This document shows, in pieces, positions 1-5,288 of a DNA stretch of 6,241 nucleotides (positions are counted from its first letter, which is position 1; each line of letters opens with the position of its first letter). Below the pieces are notes generated by a model. The model was not told where the DNA came from. It searched no databases and saw nothing but the letters and a program-made list of their open reading frames with translations. The translations under genes and the position numbers were made by a program. The DNA lies in assembly GCA_031431235.1 (NCBI GenBank), contig JANPDA010000236.1, positions 1 through 6,241 of the forward strand, given 5' to 3'. The stretch is from JANNSW01 sp031431235. GTDB taxonomy: Bacteria; Pseudomonadota; Alphaproteobacteria; Rhizobiales; Hyphomicrobiaceae.

Positions 1-124
1 GTGCCGCATCGGGAGCACCGGGCTCCGCCGCCCGCACCGGCAGCACCCAGACTGTGAGGAGAGCCAAGAGCAGACCAGAAGTGGCCAGCCGCCTGACGGT
101 GGGAGCAATGTGAGCCGTTTTCAT
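1..124 (-). CDS. Exported protein, 5' end only (Sec signal peptide)
   Basis: The ATG at 124-122 opens a frame that runs off the left edge of the window after 41 codons. The translation begins MKTAHIAPTVRRLATSGLLL and is a textbook Sec signal peptide: a basic n-region (K2, R11, R12), a hydrophobic core at residues 17-30 (LLLALLTVWVLPV) and a likely cleavage site after VRA (residues 30-32), before AEPGAPDAA. The RR pair lacks the hydrophobic residues expected after a Tat motif, so Sec export is more likely. A TAG stop lies in frame five codons upstream, so no longer ATG-started form is possible. The Shine-Dalgarno is poor: AGGG touches the start codon, so the start may be weakly translated or need upstream structure. 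The mature protein is outside the window and its function cannot be told. The leader holds the structured element at 220-374. Confidence 0.72.
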   Translation of the reverse strand, partial: MKTAHIAPTVRRLATSGLLLALLTVWVLPVRAAEPGAPDAA

Positions 125-219
125 CCCTGGAGACTACGCCACGCCCTCGTATCCGTCAAAGCAGACCGACGATCACGGTTGCGCGAGGATGCGGGCCCGA
201 CCGGGCTTTGCTGCCAACC

Positions 220-374
220 CCACACCCGTCATCCCAGCCGAGTGCCAGCCCTGACCGATCGGTGCTGCTTGCGACCATCTCTGGCACTCGAGCCGGGGTC
301 TTCGAGGCAAGCTCGGCACGATTGGCGAAGATCCCGGATCGACGCTGTCGCGCCGTCCGGGATGACGGGTGTGG
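220..374. repeat. 155-base palindromic element able to fold as a four-way junction
   Basis: The ends form a perfect 16-base inverted repeat: CCACACCCGTCATCCC at 220-235 and its exact complement at 359-374. Three further hairpins fill almost all the space between. Arm A pairs 239-248 (CGAGTGCCAG) with 281-290 perfectly, and its loop contains the palindrome ACCGATCGGT (254-263). Arm B pairs 295-304 with 326-335 (GGGGTCTTCG against CGAAGATCCC, one G-T wobble). Arm C pairs 336-345 with 350-358 (eight pairs, one bulge, one mismatch, loop TGTC). Only 3-4 unpaired bases separate the outer stem from arm A and arm A from arm B, so the fold is compact. It could be a dispersed intergenic palindrome (REP or MITE type; GTCATCCC...GGGATGAC ends are common in such repeats) or a structured leader RNA of the exported-protein gene, whose ATG is 95 bases downstream on the minus strand. 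Confidence 0.7.
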
Positions 375-400
375 ATTGGGATCGGATCGATATGCCAAGC

Positions 401-417
401 CGGTCTTGCTCAGACCG
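401..417 (-). terminator. Hairpin after the 638-residue peptidase gene, possible terminator
   Basis: CGGTCT (401-406) pairs perfectly with AGACCG (412-417) around a five-base loop, beginning 11 bases after the stop codon of the minus-strand gene. No T-run follows on that strand (GCTTGGC comes next), so it does not meet the usual intrinsic-terminator pattern. It may simply protect the 3' end. Confidence 0.3.
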
Positions 418-428
418 CTCCGTTCGCT

Positions 429-2345
429 CTATCGCCGCTTGCCGCCCAGCTCGCGCGACGCAGTTTCCCGGATCGAGAGGATCGAGATGCCCTCGTTGGC
501 CTTGTGCTCGCCCTCCTCACCGTCGAGCCTCTGGAAAGTGCCGCTCTCGGGATTGGGGCCGGCGTGATGCAGTCCGATCACCGACCAGTCCTTGAACTCG
601 AAGACCGGGCTGCCGGAGCTGCCGCCCTCGGTGGGCGTGCGATAGTGCAGATAACGGTAGGGTGCGCCCTTGGGCCGGCTGCCACAACCCAGCAGCTCGT
701 TGTCGGTCAATGAGATCGACCGCTCGCGCCCGCCGGGATGGCCGATCACGAAGACGCGAGTCTCACGCGGCTTTGGCTCCTGCTCGGAGATCGGGCAGGG
801 AGCGATGCTCTCAGGCCGCGGATGCAGCTCGATCAGGGCGGCATCGAGCTGGCCGGGAGGGCTCTCCCAGCGGATCGACTTGCAGCTGAATGTCCGAGCG
901 GTCCCGCGCCCGCTGCCGTACTCGGGCTCGAACTCGATCTGCGCGGTCTTCTGCGTCAGCGCCCGGACCGCGCCCTGGGTGTTGATCACATGGAAATTGG
1001 TCAGCAGCATCGGCTCGTCGCCCAAGGATGCCGCGATATCGCCACCGCGCACGATGAATCCGGTTCCGACCGGATAGCCGTTGCGCGAGACGAGGCGGGC
1101 GACCGAGTTGGCGCGCTCGAGCCCTTTGGCATACCATTTGAGCGGCATAGCCAAATCCCTACCGAGCACCGCCTCGAAGATCGGATCATAGCTGCGGCCC
1201 TTCATCGCCTCGGCGGCGACGCGCTCGGCGGCGAATTCCTTGCCGTGCAACTCGACACGACCGCCCTCCATTCGGGCCAGGCGCAGATTGAGCGCGAGCA
1301 GGATCCGCCCGGCTGCGTCCTCGCCCGGTTTCACGCCCCAGACCTCGCGGAGTTGGCGTACTGTGCTGGCGAGATGGAAGGCCGTCACCTTCTTGTGGTT
1401 GGCATAAACGCCGAACCATTTGGCGGCGGCCTCATAGTTGCCGGCCGCCAGTTGGGCTTCAGCGAGGGTTGCAGCTGTCCAGGGATCGCCATCCCCGCTC
1501 GCGGAGGCATTGGGCTCGACTGCCGCGATCAGGTTGCGCGCAAGCTCGGCCGACTTGCCAACGAACGGGGCTTCGATCCGGTCGATCTCGGCGCGCTTCA
1601 ACATCGCGATCAGGTTGATGCCGTGCCAGGTGTTCTCGCCCGGTTGCGTCTGCCGGTAGAGCGAGGAATAGCTGCCGATCGACCTGCGCAGTGCGTCCTG
1701 CAGCGGCGCGGCGGCGCGCCCTTTACCGCGGTTGTCGATATAGATCTGCTTGCGCGCCCGCCCCAGCAGCCCGATCGCCTCCCCGAGCTCGCGCTCGTGC
1801 TTGGTCGGGTCGAGGCTCGTGACCAGATTCTCGAGCAGGGGAATGGCCGCATGCAGCTGGCCGCTCTCGATCAATGCCTGTGCATAGATCCGTCGCACGA
1901 CCGGATAGTCGTCGCCCAGGCTCAGCATCTGTCCGGCAAACCGCATCAGCGCCGGCCACATCCGCTGCTCCTTGAATGCCTCCAGCAGCCGCTTGCAGTC
2001 GTCCTCGCCGAGTTGATAGCCGCTGGCACGGCAATACTGCTCGAGCGCATGAGCCGCCTGCTCGACGCCCTGTGCCGTTCCCCCTTTTGGCATCTCCCTC
2101 GCCGCTGCGATCAGCTTGTCGATCAGCGCGTCGCTATCCTCCTCGTGACGGGAGGCGAGCTTGTCGAGGGCGCCAACCTCGTGCATCAGCTCGAGCAGGC
2201 GGAAGCTGGTCTTGTCGTCGATCGGCGCCCCGGTTTCCTTGGCGTGCTCGTAGAGCCGGTTCCAGCCATTGCGCAGCTCGCCGAAGTCCTGCTCCTTGGC
2301 GGCCTTCTCGATGGCCCCGACGAGATCCAGCATTTGCTTGTCCAT
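429..2345 (-). CDS. Helical-repeat (TPR/TRAFs-binding-like) protein with C-terminal V8/trypsin-fold serine peptidase
   Basis: A 638-residue protein with two halves. Residues 1-410 are almost wholly alpha-helical and soluble, with helix-turn-helix spacing typical of TPR-like repeats (for example YPVVRRIYAQALIESGQ at 147-163 and TLAEAQLAAGNYEAAAKWF at 293-311). The stretch around YIDNRGKG (202-209) and WHGINLIAMLKRAE (240-253) recalls the TRAFs-binding/DUF4071 type; I regard that as a weak recognition. Residues 415-630 are a chymotrypsin-fold peptidase: GTGF at 427-430, catalytic His452 (LLTNFHVIN), Asp501 (LDAALIEL), VIGHPGG at 533-539, and Ser577 in GGSSGSPVF, followed by GLHHAG (591-596). 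All three triad residues are present, so activity is expected. There is no signal peptide or membrane segment, implying a cytoplasmic enzyme. The frame stays open up to 2891, but that part is antisense-frame shadow of the upstream peptidase. ATG at 2345 has GGGAG six bases before it and starts a coherent helical domain. It lies 53 bases after the upstream peptidase gene, probably in one operon. Confidence 0.9.
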   Translation of the reverse strand: MDKQMLDLVGAIEKAAKEQDFGELRNGWNRLYEHAKETGAPIDDKTSFRLLELMHEVGALDKLASRHEEDSDALIDKLIAAAREMPKGGTAQGVEQAAHALEQYCRASGYQLGEDDCKRLLEAFKEQRMWPALMRFAGQMLSLGDDYPVVRRIYAQALIESGQLHAAIPLLENLVTSLDPTKHERELGEAIGLLGRARKQIYIDNRGKGRAAAPLQDALRRSIGSYSSLYRQTQPGENTWHGINLIAMLKRAEIDRIEAPFVGKSAELARNLIAAVEPNASASGDGDPWTAATLAEAQLAAGNYEAAAKWFGVYANHKKVTAFHLASTVRQLREVWGVKPGEDAAGRILLALNLRLARMEGGRVELHGKEFAAERVAAEAMKGRSYDPIFEAVLGRDLAMPLKWYAKGLERANSVARLVSRNGYPVGTGFIVRGGDIAASLGDEPMLLTNFHVINTQGAVRALTQKTAQIEFEPEYGSGRGTARTFSCKSIRWESPPGQLDAALIELHPRPESIAPCPISEQEPKPRETRVFVIGHPGGRERSISLTDNELLGCGSRPKGAPYRYLHYRTPTEGGSSGSPVFEFKDWSVIGLHHAGPNPESGTFQRLDGEEGEHKANEGISILSIRETASRELGGKRR

Positions 2346-2349
2346 GATG

Positions 2350-2356
2350 CTCTCCC
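2350..2356 (-). promoter_or_regulatory. Ribosome-binding site deciding the ATG at 2345
   Basis: GGGAGAG on the minus strand ends four bases before the ATG (core GGGAG six bases away). It supports the internal ATG at 2345 over the longer frame that would begin at 2891 inside the neighbouring gene. Confidence 0.7.
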
Positions 2357-2382
2357 TGACGCTTTCACTGGTGGAACCGGTA

Positions 2383-2399
2383 AGACGGTCGCCCCGTCT
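2383..2399 (-). other. Small hairpin at the junction of the two peptidase genes
   Basis: AGACGG (2383-2388) and CCGTCT (2394-2399) pair perfectly around a five-base loop. On the minus strand the stem begins in the TGA stop of the 394-residue peptidase gene. No T-run follows. It could slow ribosomes or stabilise the transcript between the two genes, but a six-pair stem can arise by chance in GC-rich DNA. Confidence 0.25.
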
Positions 2400-3583
2400 C
2401 AGCCGCCTGCCTCCTGCCACTTCGCTTCCCAGGGCGGTGCCGGCGGTGGCCGGTCCCGCGCTGAAAAATTGATGCCCAGATCGACGACACGGGCATCGCG
2501 AGCGAGCTCCCAAGCGGGGACCGCATAGTTGGCGATGCGGTGCTGGCCGGCGAAATGCAGTCCGACCACGCGGCCGGTCGCGACATCGACGACCGCGGAT
2601 CCGGAATTGCCGCCCAGCGTCGAAGCGTCGTGGGTGATGGCACTCACCTCGTTGCCGAAGCTCTTGATGATCTGGTAGCCGCGCAACAGGCCGGGCTGCA
2701 GGCGCTTCACATTGAACACGCCGCCGAAGATGCGCATCATCATGGCGAAGTCCGAGCTCCGGTAGTCCTGCGCCGGATAGCCGATGACGACGACCTCGCG
2801 ATCGGCAATGCGGTCCGGCTCGGCGGCTTCGAGCGCGAGCGGCGTGCGTGCCGGATCGAGGCCCTCCACGCGCAAAATCGCACAGTCCCAATAGGGATGG
2901 ATCGCCTCGACCTTGACGACCCGGACCCTGACCGATTCCGGCGACTGCAGCTCGCGCTTGAAATCAACCTCGCACAATAGCCCCGAGATGAACTCGATCT
3001 CGCGCCGCCCGAGGCCACGGGCAAAGATCTGCGCGACGTGGCGGTTGGTCATCATCAGGCCGGGCCCGATGAGGAATGCCGTGCCGGCATAGGGTAGGCT
3101 CGGGTGATCGGGCACCTCGACCCGGCCGACCGCCCGGATCGCTGCTTGGATGCGCGCCCGGACATCGGGCAGCATCAGCTTCTCCCAAGGCGAGGGCGCG
3201 GCATGCACCTGGTCGCCGACCACATTCAAGACGGGTCGATACATCGGCTCCACGATCGCCTCGAGAGCGAAGTACTCGCTGTCGTTGAGCTCGGCGCCGC
3301 TGCGGGTCTTCTCCAGGCCCTTCAGGGCATCCTCGTACTCGCGTGAATTGGTGGCGCGCTGGCGCAAAGCCACATCGAGCGGGGGCATGGCGGACGTCCC
3401 ATCGGGCGCCCGCTCCAAGCTTTCCAAAGCTCCCCCGCGCGTGCTCCGCTCATGACTCTCCGCGAAGCCCGACAGGCGCTCGGCCCATTGTCGCCGCTGA
3501 TCACTCACGTTCCACACCCCGCGGTTGCCCCGATCGAGCTCAGATCCCTCATTGGCCAGCCGCTCGTGCTCTGACTCATTCAT
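2399..3583 (-). CDS. Cytoplasmic V8/trypsin-fold serine peptidase
   Basis: A 394-residue protein. Residues 1-100 are polar and charged with no recognised domain. Residues 103-160 (ALEAIVEPMYRPVLNV, then AIRAVGRVEVP) form the pre-domain strand often found ahead of bacterial trypsin-like domains. The peptidase core follows: GTAFLIG (167-173), catalytic His182 in MMTNRHVAQIFA, Asp233 in YWDCAILRV, VVVIGYPAQD (264-273) and Ser327 in TLGGNSGSAVV, then GLHFAG (341-346). The triad is intact. The TLGGNSGS and GLHxAG motifs resemble V8/glutamyl-endopeptidase-like (S1B) enzymes more than classic trypsin; position Ser minus 6 is Ser321, not the Asp that gives trypsin its Arg/Lys preference. There is no signal peptide or membrane helix, so the cytoplasm is the likely site. 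The start chosen is ATG at 3583, with AGGG six bases upstream; both lie inside a palindromic repeat. GTG codons at residues 23 and 26 are possible alternatives. It sits between a 215-residue unknown gene and a second peptidase gene on the same strand. Confidence 0.9.
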   Translation of the reverse strand: MNESEHERLANEGSELDRGNRGVWNVSDQRRQWAERLSGFAESHERSTRGGALESLERAPDGTSAMPPLDVALRQRATNSREYEDALKGLEKTRSGAELNDSEYFALEAIVEPMYRPVLNVVGDQVHAAPSPWEKLMLPDVRARIQAAIRAVGRVEVPDHPSLPYAGTAFLIGPGLMMTNRHVAQIFARGLGRREIEFISGLLCEVDFKRELQSPESVRVRVVKVEAIHPYWDCAILRVEGLDPARTPLALEAAEPDRIADREVVVIGYPAQDYRSSDFAMMMRIFGGVFNVKRLQPGLLRGYQIIKSFGNEVSAITHDASTLGGNSGSAVVDVATGRVVGLHFAGQHRIANYAVPAWELARDARVVDLGINFSARDRPPPAPPWEAKWQEAGG

Positions 3584-3616
3584 TCAGTACCCTAAATGAA
3601 TTGGCCAGCCCACTAG
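3563..3616. repeat. Palindromic repeat, copy A, covering the peptidase start codon
   Basis: On the plus strand the layout is CTCGTG, nine bases, ATTCATT, ten bases, AATGAAT, nine bases, CACTAG: a 54-base symmetrical unit. Read on the minus strand, the centre folds as a ten-pair stem (one T-G wobble) with loop GGTA. The loop and stem contain the AGGG ribosome-binding site and the ATG at 3583 of the peptidase gene, so the hairpin could limit translation initiation. Bases 3563-3601 match 5207-5245 in the opposite orientation at 35 of 39 positions. Confidence 0.75.
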
Positions 3617-3691
3617 CCAACTTTTTGTTTGTGCTCCGTCTTTCCATTCATTGATCCAGCTTCGCCGGAATCGAATGAATGGGACTTAACA
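3584..3691 (-). promoter_or_regulatory. Leader of the 394-residue peptidase gene
   Basis: This 108-base gap holds two facing copies of the palindromic repeat with an AT-richer stretch between them (3621-3652). On the plus strand TTGGC (3601-3605) and GCCAA (3616-3620) form a short stem followed by CTTTTTG, a terminator-like arrangement for antisense transcripts only. On the minus strand I see no good -35/-10 pair, so an internal promoter is possible but unproven; read-through from the 215-residue gene is the simpler view. Confidence 0.35.
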
Positions 3692-3695
3692 CTAG
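3646..3695. repeat. Palindromic repeat, copy B, overlapping a stop codon
   Basis: ATTCATT (3646-3652) and AATGAAT (3674-3680) are perfect inverted arms, eight bases long if the flanking C and G are counted. The stem can extend inward through GAT.CC against GGAATC with bulges. GAATGAATG, eight bases, CACTAG follows at 3673-3695, the same spacing as in copy C at 5223-5245. The TAG stop of the 215-residue gene (3694-3692 on the minus strand) falls inside the CACTAG end. The spacer between arms (21 bases) is longer than the ten bases in copies A and C. Confidence 0.6.
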
Positions 3696-4339
3696 CGTCT
3701 ACCCCCGGTATCGCGGGCAGCAGCCGGCGGCGTGGGTGTCGGGCCAGGAGTGTTGGCGGTTGCCTGAGGCGGCGCCGACCGGCTCGCCTCGGCCCATCGC
3801 GCGCACATGGCCTGCCTGCCCTCATCGGCCGCCGGCATCACGATCTTCTGCAGCAGCAGCGCAGCCACATATTCGGCGAGCCCACTCGAGATCAGGAAGC
3901 TCTTGCCGAGCGACAGTGCGATGCCGCCGAAGGCAATGAGGGATTCCTGCGAGGCATCCGCGGTCGGCACCGTAGCCTTGTCGCGCGTCGCCTTCATGGC
4001 GATCTGGATCATCTGCCAGAGCTTGTCGCGCTCGCCTGCGTCGGCAGCATCATTGCCGCAGAGCAGCTTCCTCACCTGCTCCTCGACTCGTCCGAATTGC
4101 CGGCGCCCCTGTCCGATCACCTCGCTCGGGGGAAACTCGTGGGCGCGCTCGCCCTCGCTCATCGACTCCAGACTGACGCTCTCGTAGCGCGGATCGGCCC
4201 TGCATGCCGCCTGGACACCCAGGTTGTAGTAGAGGCTATCGCGGTCGAGCCCCAGCAGATGCTGCCACAGATAGCTGCCGCGTGCGCTCAATGTGCCTGC
4301 CTCGCGGGCGGAAGCGTCGTTGCCTGGGTCTGCGCTCAT
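3692..4339 (-). CDS. Uncharacterised 215-residue protein with hydrophobic segment
   Basis: I do not recognise this family. From ATG at 4339 it has 215 residues. Residues 22-52 (SYLWQHLLGLDRDSLYYNLG, then VQAACRADP) look like an ordered N-terminal module. Residues 60-125 are charged and helical, with LLCG at 92-95. Residues 134-168 are hydrophobic (LIAFGGIALSLGKSFLI, then LAEYVAALLLQKIVMP), broken at SSG, and could be two packed helices or a membrane hairpin. Residues 188-206 are Pro/Ala/Thr-rich, an apparently disordered tail ending TGGRR. Cysteines are at 46, 94 and 179. There is no signal peptide. GGAGG ten bases upstream supports ATG 4339; an in-frame ATG at 4393 has no such signal and would add 18 unlike residues. 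It is the first gene of the three-gene minus-strand cassette with two serine peptidases, so it may be their regulator, substrate or membrane partner; this is inference only. Confidence 0.8.
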   Translation of the reverse strand: MSADPGNDASAREAGTLSARGSYLWQHLLGLDRDSLYYNLGVQAACRADPRYESVSLESMSEGERAHEFPPSEVIGQGRRQFGRVEEQVRKLLCGNDAADAGERDKLWQMIQIAMKATRDKATVPTADASQESLIAFGGIALSLGKSFLISSGLAEYVAALLLQKIVMPAADEGRQAMCARWAEASRSAPPQATANTPGPTPTPPAAARDTGGRR

Positions 4340-4349
4340 CGAACCTGAA

Positions 4350-4354
4350 CCTCC
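4350..4354 (-). promoter_or_regulatory. Ribosome-binding site deciding the ATG at 4339
   Basis: GGAGG on the minus strand lies ten bases before ATG 4339, slightly long but a full-strength core. No comparable site precedes the in-frame ATG at 4393. Confidence 0.6.
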
Positions 4355-4466
4355 GTCGAAGGGGCACTTCTGGAAACGGCCTCGGCGGGGCAAGGTCGCT
4401 GGCGATTATCGCGCAGGCAATGGCAACCGGGGATAACATTCTGCCAGGCCGCCCCAAGAGCCCTTC

Positions 4467-4511
4467 GGGCCAAAGGTATGCGGGCCAAAGGTATGCGGGC
4501 CAAAGGTATGA
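4467..4511. repeat. Three tandem copies of a 15-base unit
   Basis: GGGCCAAAGGTATGC is repeated exactly at 4467-4481 and 4482-4496, and again at 4497-4511 with only the last base changed (C to A). It lies 128-172 bases upstream of the ATG of the minus-strand cassette. It could be a binding-site array for a regulator or replication slippage product. Because 15 is a multiple of three, overlapping frames read it as pentapeptide repeats (AGQRY on plus, HTFGP on minus), but I see no real gene there. Confidence 0.85.
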
Positions 4512-4681
4512 AAGTCAGCGCCGTTGCGCGCCGCCTCACCGGGCTGCTGCCCGTCTCGAACTGGCCGGTGACCAAGAACACCCTCCCGGATCGCAGTCTC
4601 TAGGGAGTTTTGCTTAGCATTCTTTCCAGGCGGCGTCGACACTTACCCCAAACCGCGGCAATACGCTCCGGCGCGAGACAA

Positions 4682-4710
4682 ACGGGCGCCCGGCATACCG
4701 GGACGCCCGT
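4682..4710 (-). terminator. Strong GC-rich hairpin, possible terminator on the minus strand
   Basis: ACGGGCGCCCGG (4682-4693) pairs with 4698-4710 over twelve base pairs with one bulged A (4703) and a CATA loop. On the minus strand the stem is followed by TTTGTCT, a weak T-run, so it could end transcripts entering from the transporter side and insulate the cassette. On the plus strand no T-run follows. Confidence 0.4.
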
Positions 4711-4734
4711 CGGAGCCTGGACCGCATGTCCGGT

Positions 4735-4769
4735 CTCGAATGAGGCGTCACCCCCGACGAGCATTCGAG
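4735..4769. repeat. Inverted repeat CTCGAATG / CATTCGAG
   Basis: Perfect eight-base arms at 4735-4742 and 4762-4769 are separated by 19 bases. It may be an operator half-site pair or one arm of a structured RNA. No associated gene start is close. Confidence 0.4.
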
Positions 4770-4890
4770 GGTTGTCCGGATATGTCGGGCAGAGCCTCCC
4801 ACGAGGAGGGCGAGGGGATACGAGCGAGGCGGCAACGCGCAAGCTGGTGGCGCAGCTGGCGGGCAAGTACCCTGATCAGCCCGACGCCCG

Positions 4891-4915
4891 CTTCCAAGCA
4901 GACTTTCGTTGGAAG
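4891..4915. repeat. Inverted repeat CTTCCAA / TTGGAAG
   Basis: Perfect seven-base arms at 4891-4897 and 4909-4915 enclose eleven bases. A further small stem, GTCTT/AAGAC at 4919-4932, follows directly. No T-run follows either stem. Confidence 0.35.
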
Positions 4916-5206
4916 AGCGTCTTGTCGAAGACATGATTTCAGCATGACGAATGCCTGTTTGGATTCCTTTGTTTTCGCGGAGTTTTATCGCCAAACCGGG
5001 TACACCACTTTAGCGGTCTCTGCTCCGGACCTTTGCATCCAGGCCATGTGGCGTGCGCTCTCCTCCGTTGCGTATCCCACTCTTGCCTCGGGGTCCCTGG
5101 CGCGGGAGACCGGGCGAGTGAAGCGAATTCGACATTCGAGCGCGAGCCTGGCGGCAACCAGGACCCAAATGCTCGGGTGTCCACGAAGCCGGGGGAACTT
5201 CAGGCC

Positions 5207-5245
5207 ATTCATTTGGGGTACCGAATGAATGCGTCAGAGCACTAG
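5207..5245 (+). repeat. Palindromic repeat, copy C, upstream of the transporter gene
   Basis: ATTCATT (5207-5213) and AATGAAT (5224-5230) close a ten-pair stem (one T-G wobble) with loop GGTA, followed by nine bases and CACTAG. It is 35/39 identical to the minus-strand sequence around the peptidase start (3601-3563). Like that copy it contains a GGGG element and an ATG (5225) that reads MNASEH and then stops at 5243-5245, where the peptidase reads MNESEHE. Whether this micro-ORF is translated is unknown. The outer-left CTAGTG half seen in copy A is not present here. Confidence 0.7.
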
Positions 5246-5276
5246 GTCGGATGCTGGCGCGTCAGGGCGCAGATTC

Positions 5277-5283
5277 AAGGGGG
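5277..5283 (+). promoter_or_regulatory. Ribosome-binding site deciding the GTG at 5289
   Basis: AAGGGGG ends five bases before GTG 5289. It favours this start over the in-frame ATG at 5229, which lies in the palindromic repeat and would add a 20-residue polar extension before the first membrane helix. Confidence 0.7.
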
Positions 5284-5288
5284 ATCGC

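Larger units (their letters stand above)
125..428. other. Intergenic region between peptidase gene and exported-protein gene
   Basis: No reading frame here looks coding: the overlapping frames give Arg/Ser/Pro-rich translations with no recognisable domain or ribosome-binding site. The region serves as the 3' end of the 638-residue peptidase gene and the leader of the exported-protein gene, both on the minus strand. It contains a small hairpin just after the stop codon (401-417) and a large multi-arm palindrome (220-374), described separately. I see no convincing -35/-10 pair. Confidence 0.6.
4340..5206. other. Long gene-poor region with repeats and hairpins
   Basis: About 870 bases with no frame I accept as a gene. 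Short frames on both strands give Arg/Pro/Ser-rich translations that conflict with each other and lack ribosome-binding sites. The region must carry the promoter of the minus-strand cassette; GATAAT at 4410-4405 is a fair -10 box, 66 bases before ATG 4339, but no good -35 box sits 16-18 bases from it. It also contains a triple 15-base repeat (4467-4511) and inverted repeats at 4682-4710, 4735-4769, 4795-4809, 4891-4915 and 4919-4932. Bases 4940-5020 are noticeably richer in A and T than the surroundings. The plus frame over 4817-4933 has GC-rich third positions and a helical translation (RKLVAQLAGKYPDQPDARF), so it may be a decayed coding fragment. Confidence 0.5.

Noticed and set aside
738..2528. 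A 596-codon open frame on the plus strand.
   Set aside because: It lies antisense to the 638-residue peptidase gene, whose frame has clear domains and an intact triad. Long antisense frames are expected in GC-rich coding DNA; its translation shows no domain.
2346..2891. N-terminal extension of the 638-residue peptidase to 2891.
   Set aside because: It overlaps the other peptidase gene in a different frame, reads Arg/Gly/Pro-rich nonsense, and a good ribosome-binding site marks ATG 2345.
4340..4393. ATG 4393 as start of the 215-residue gene.
   Set aside because: No ribosome-binding site; GGAGG precedes the ATG at 4339 instead.
4467..4511. CRISPR-like array.
   Set aside because: The units are adjoining with no spacers and only 15 bases long; no cas gene is present.
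4520..4600. Possible tRNA-like sequence (GTTCGAGA on the minus strand).
   Set aside because: I could not form an acceptor stem, anticodon arm or proper T-arm around it.
4406..4642. Minus-strand frame with HTFGP pentapeptide repeats.
   Set aside because: The repeat comes from the 15-base tandem array; the frame starts at GTG with no convincing ribosome-binding site and the rest looks random.
4740..5228. A 162-codon plus-strand frame with a sequence around FVFAEFYRQTGYTTLAV.
   Set aside because: No ribosome-binding site, uneven composition, no recognised domain, and the 3' end runs into the palindromic repeat.
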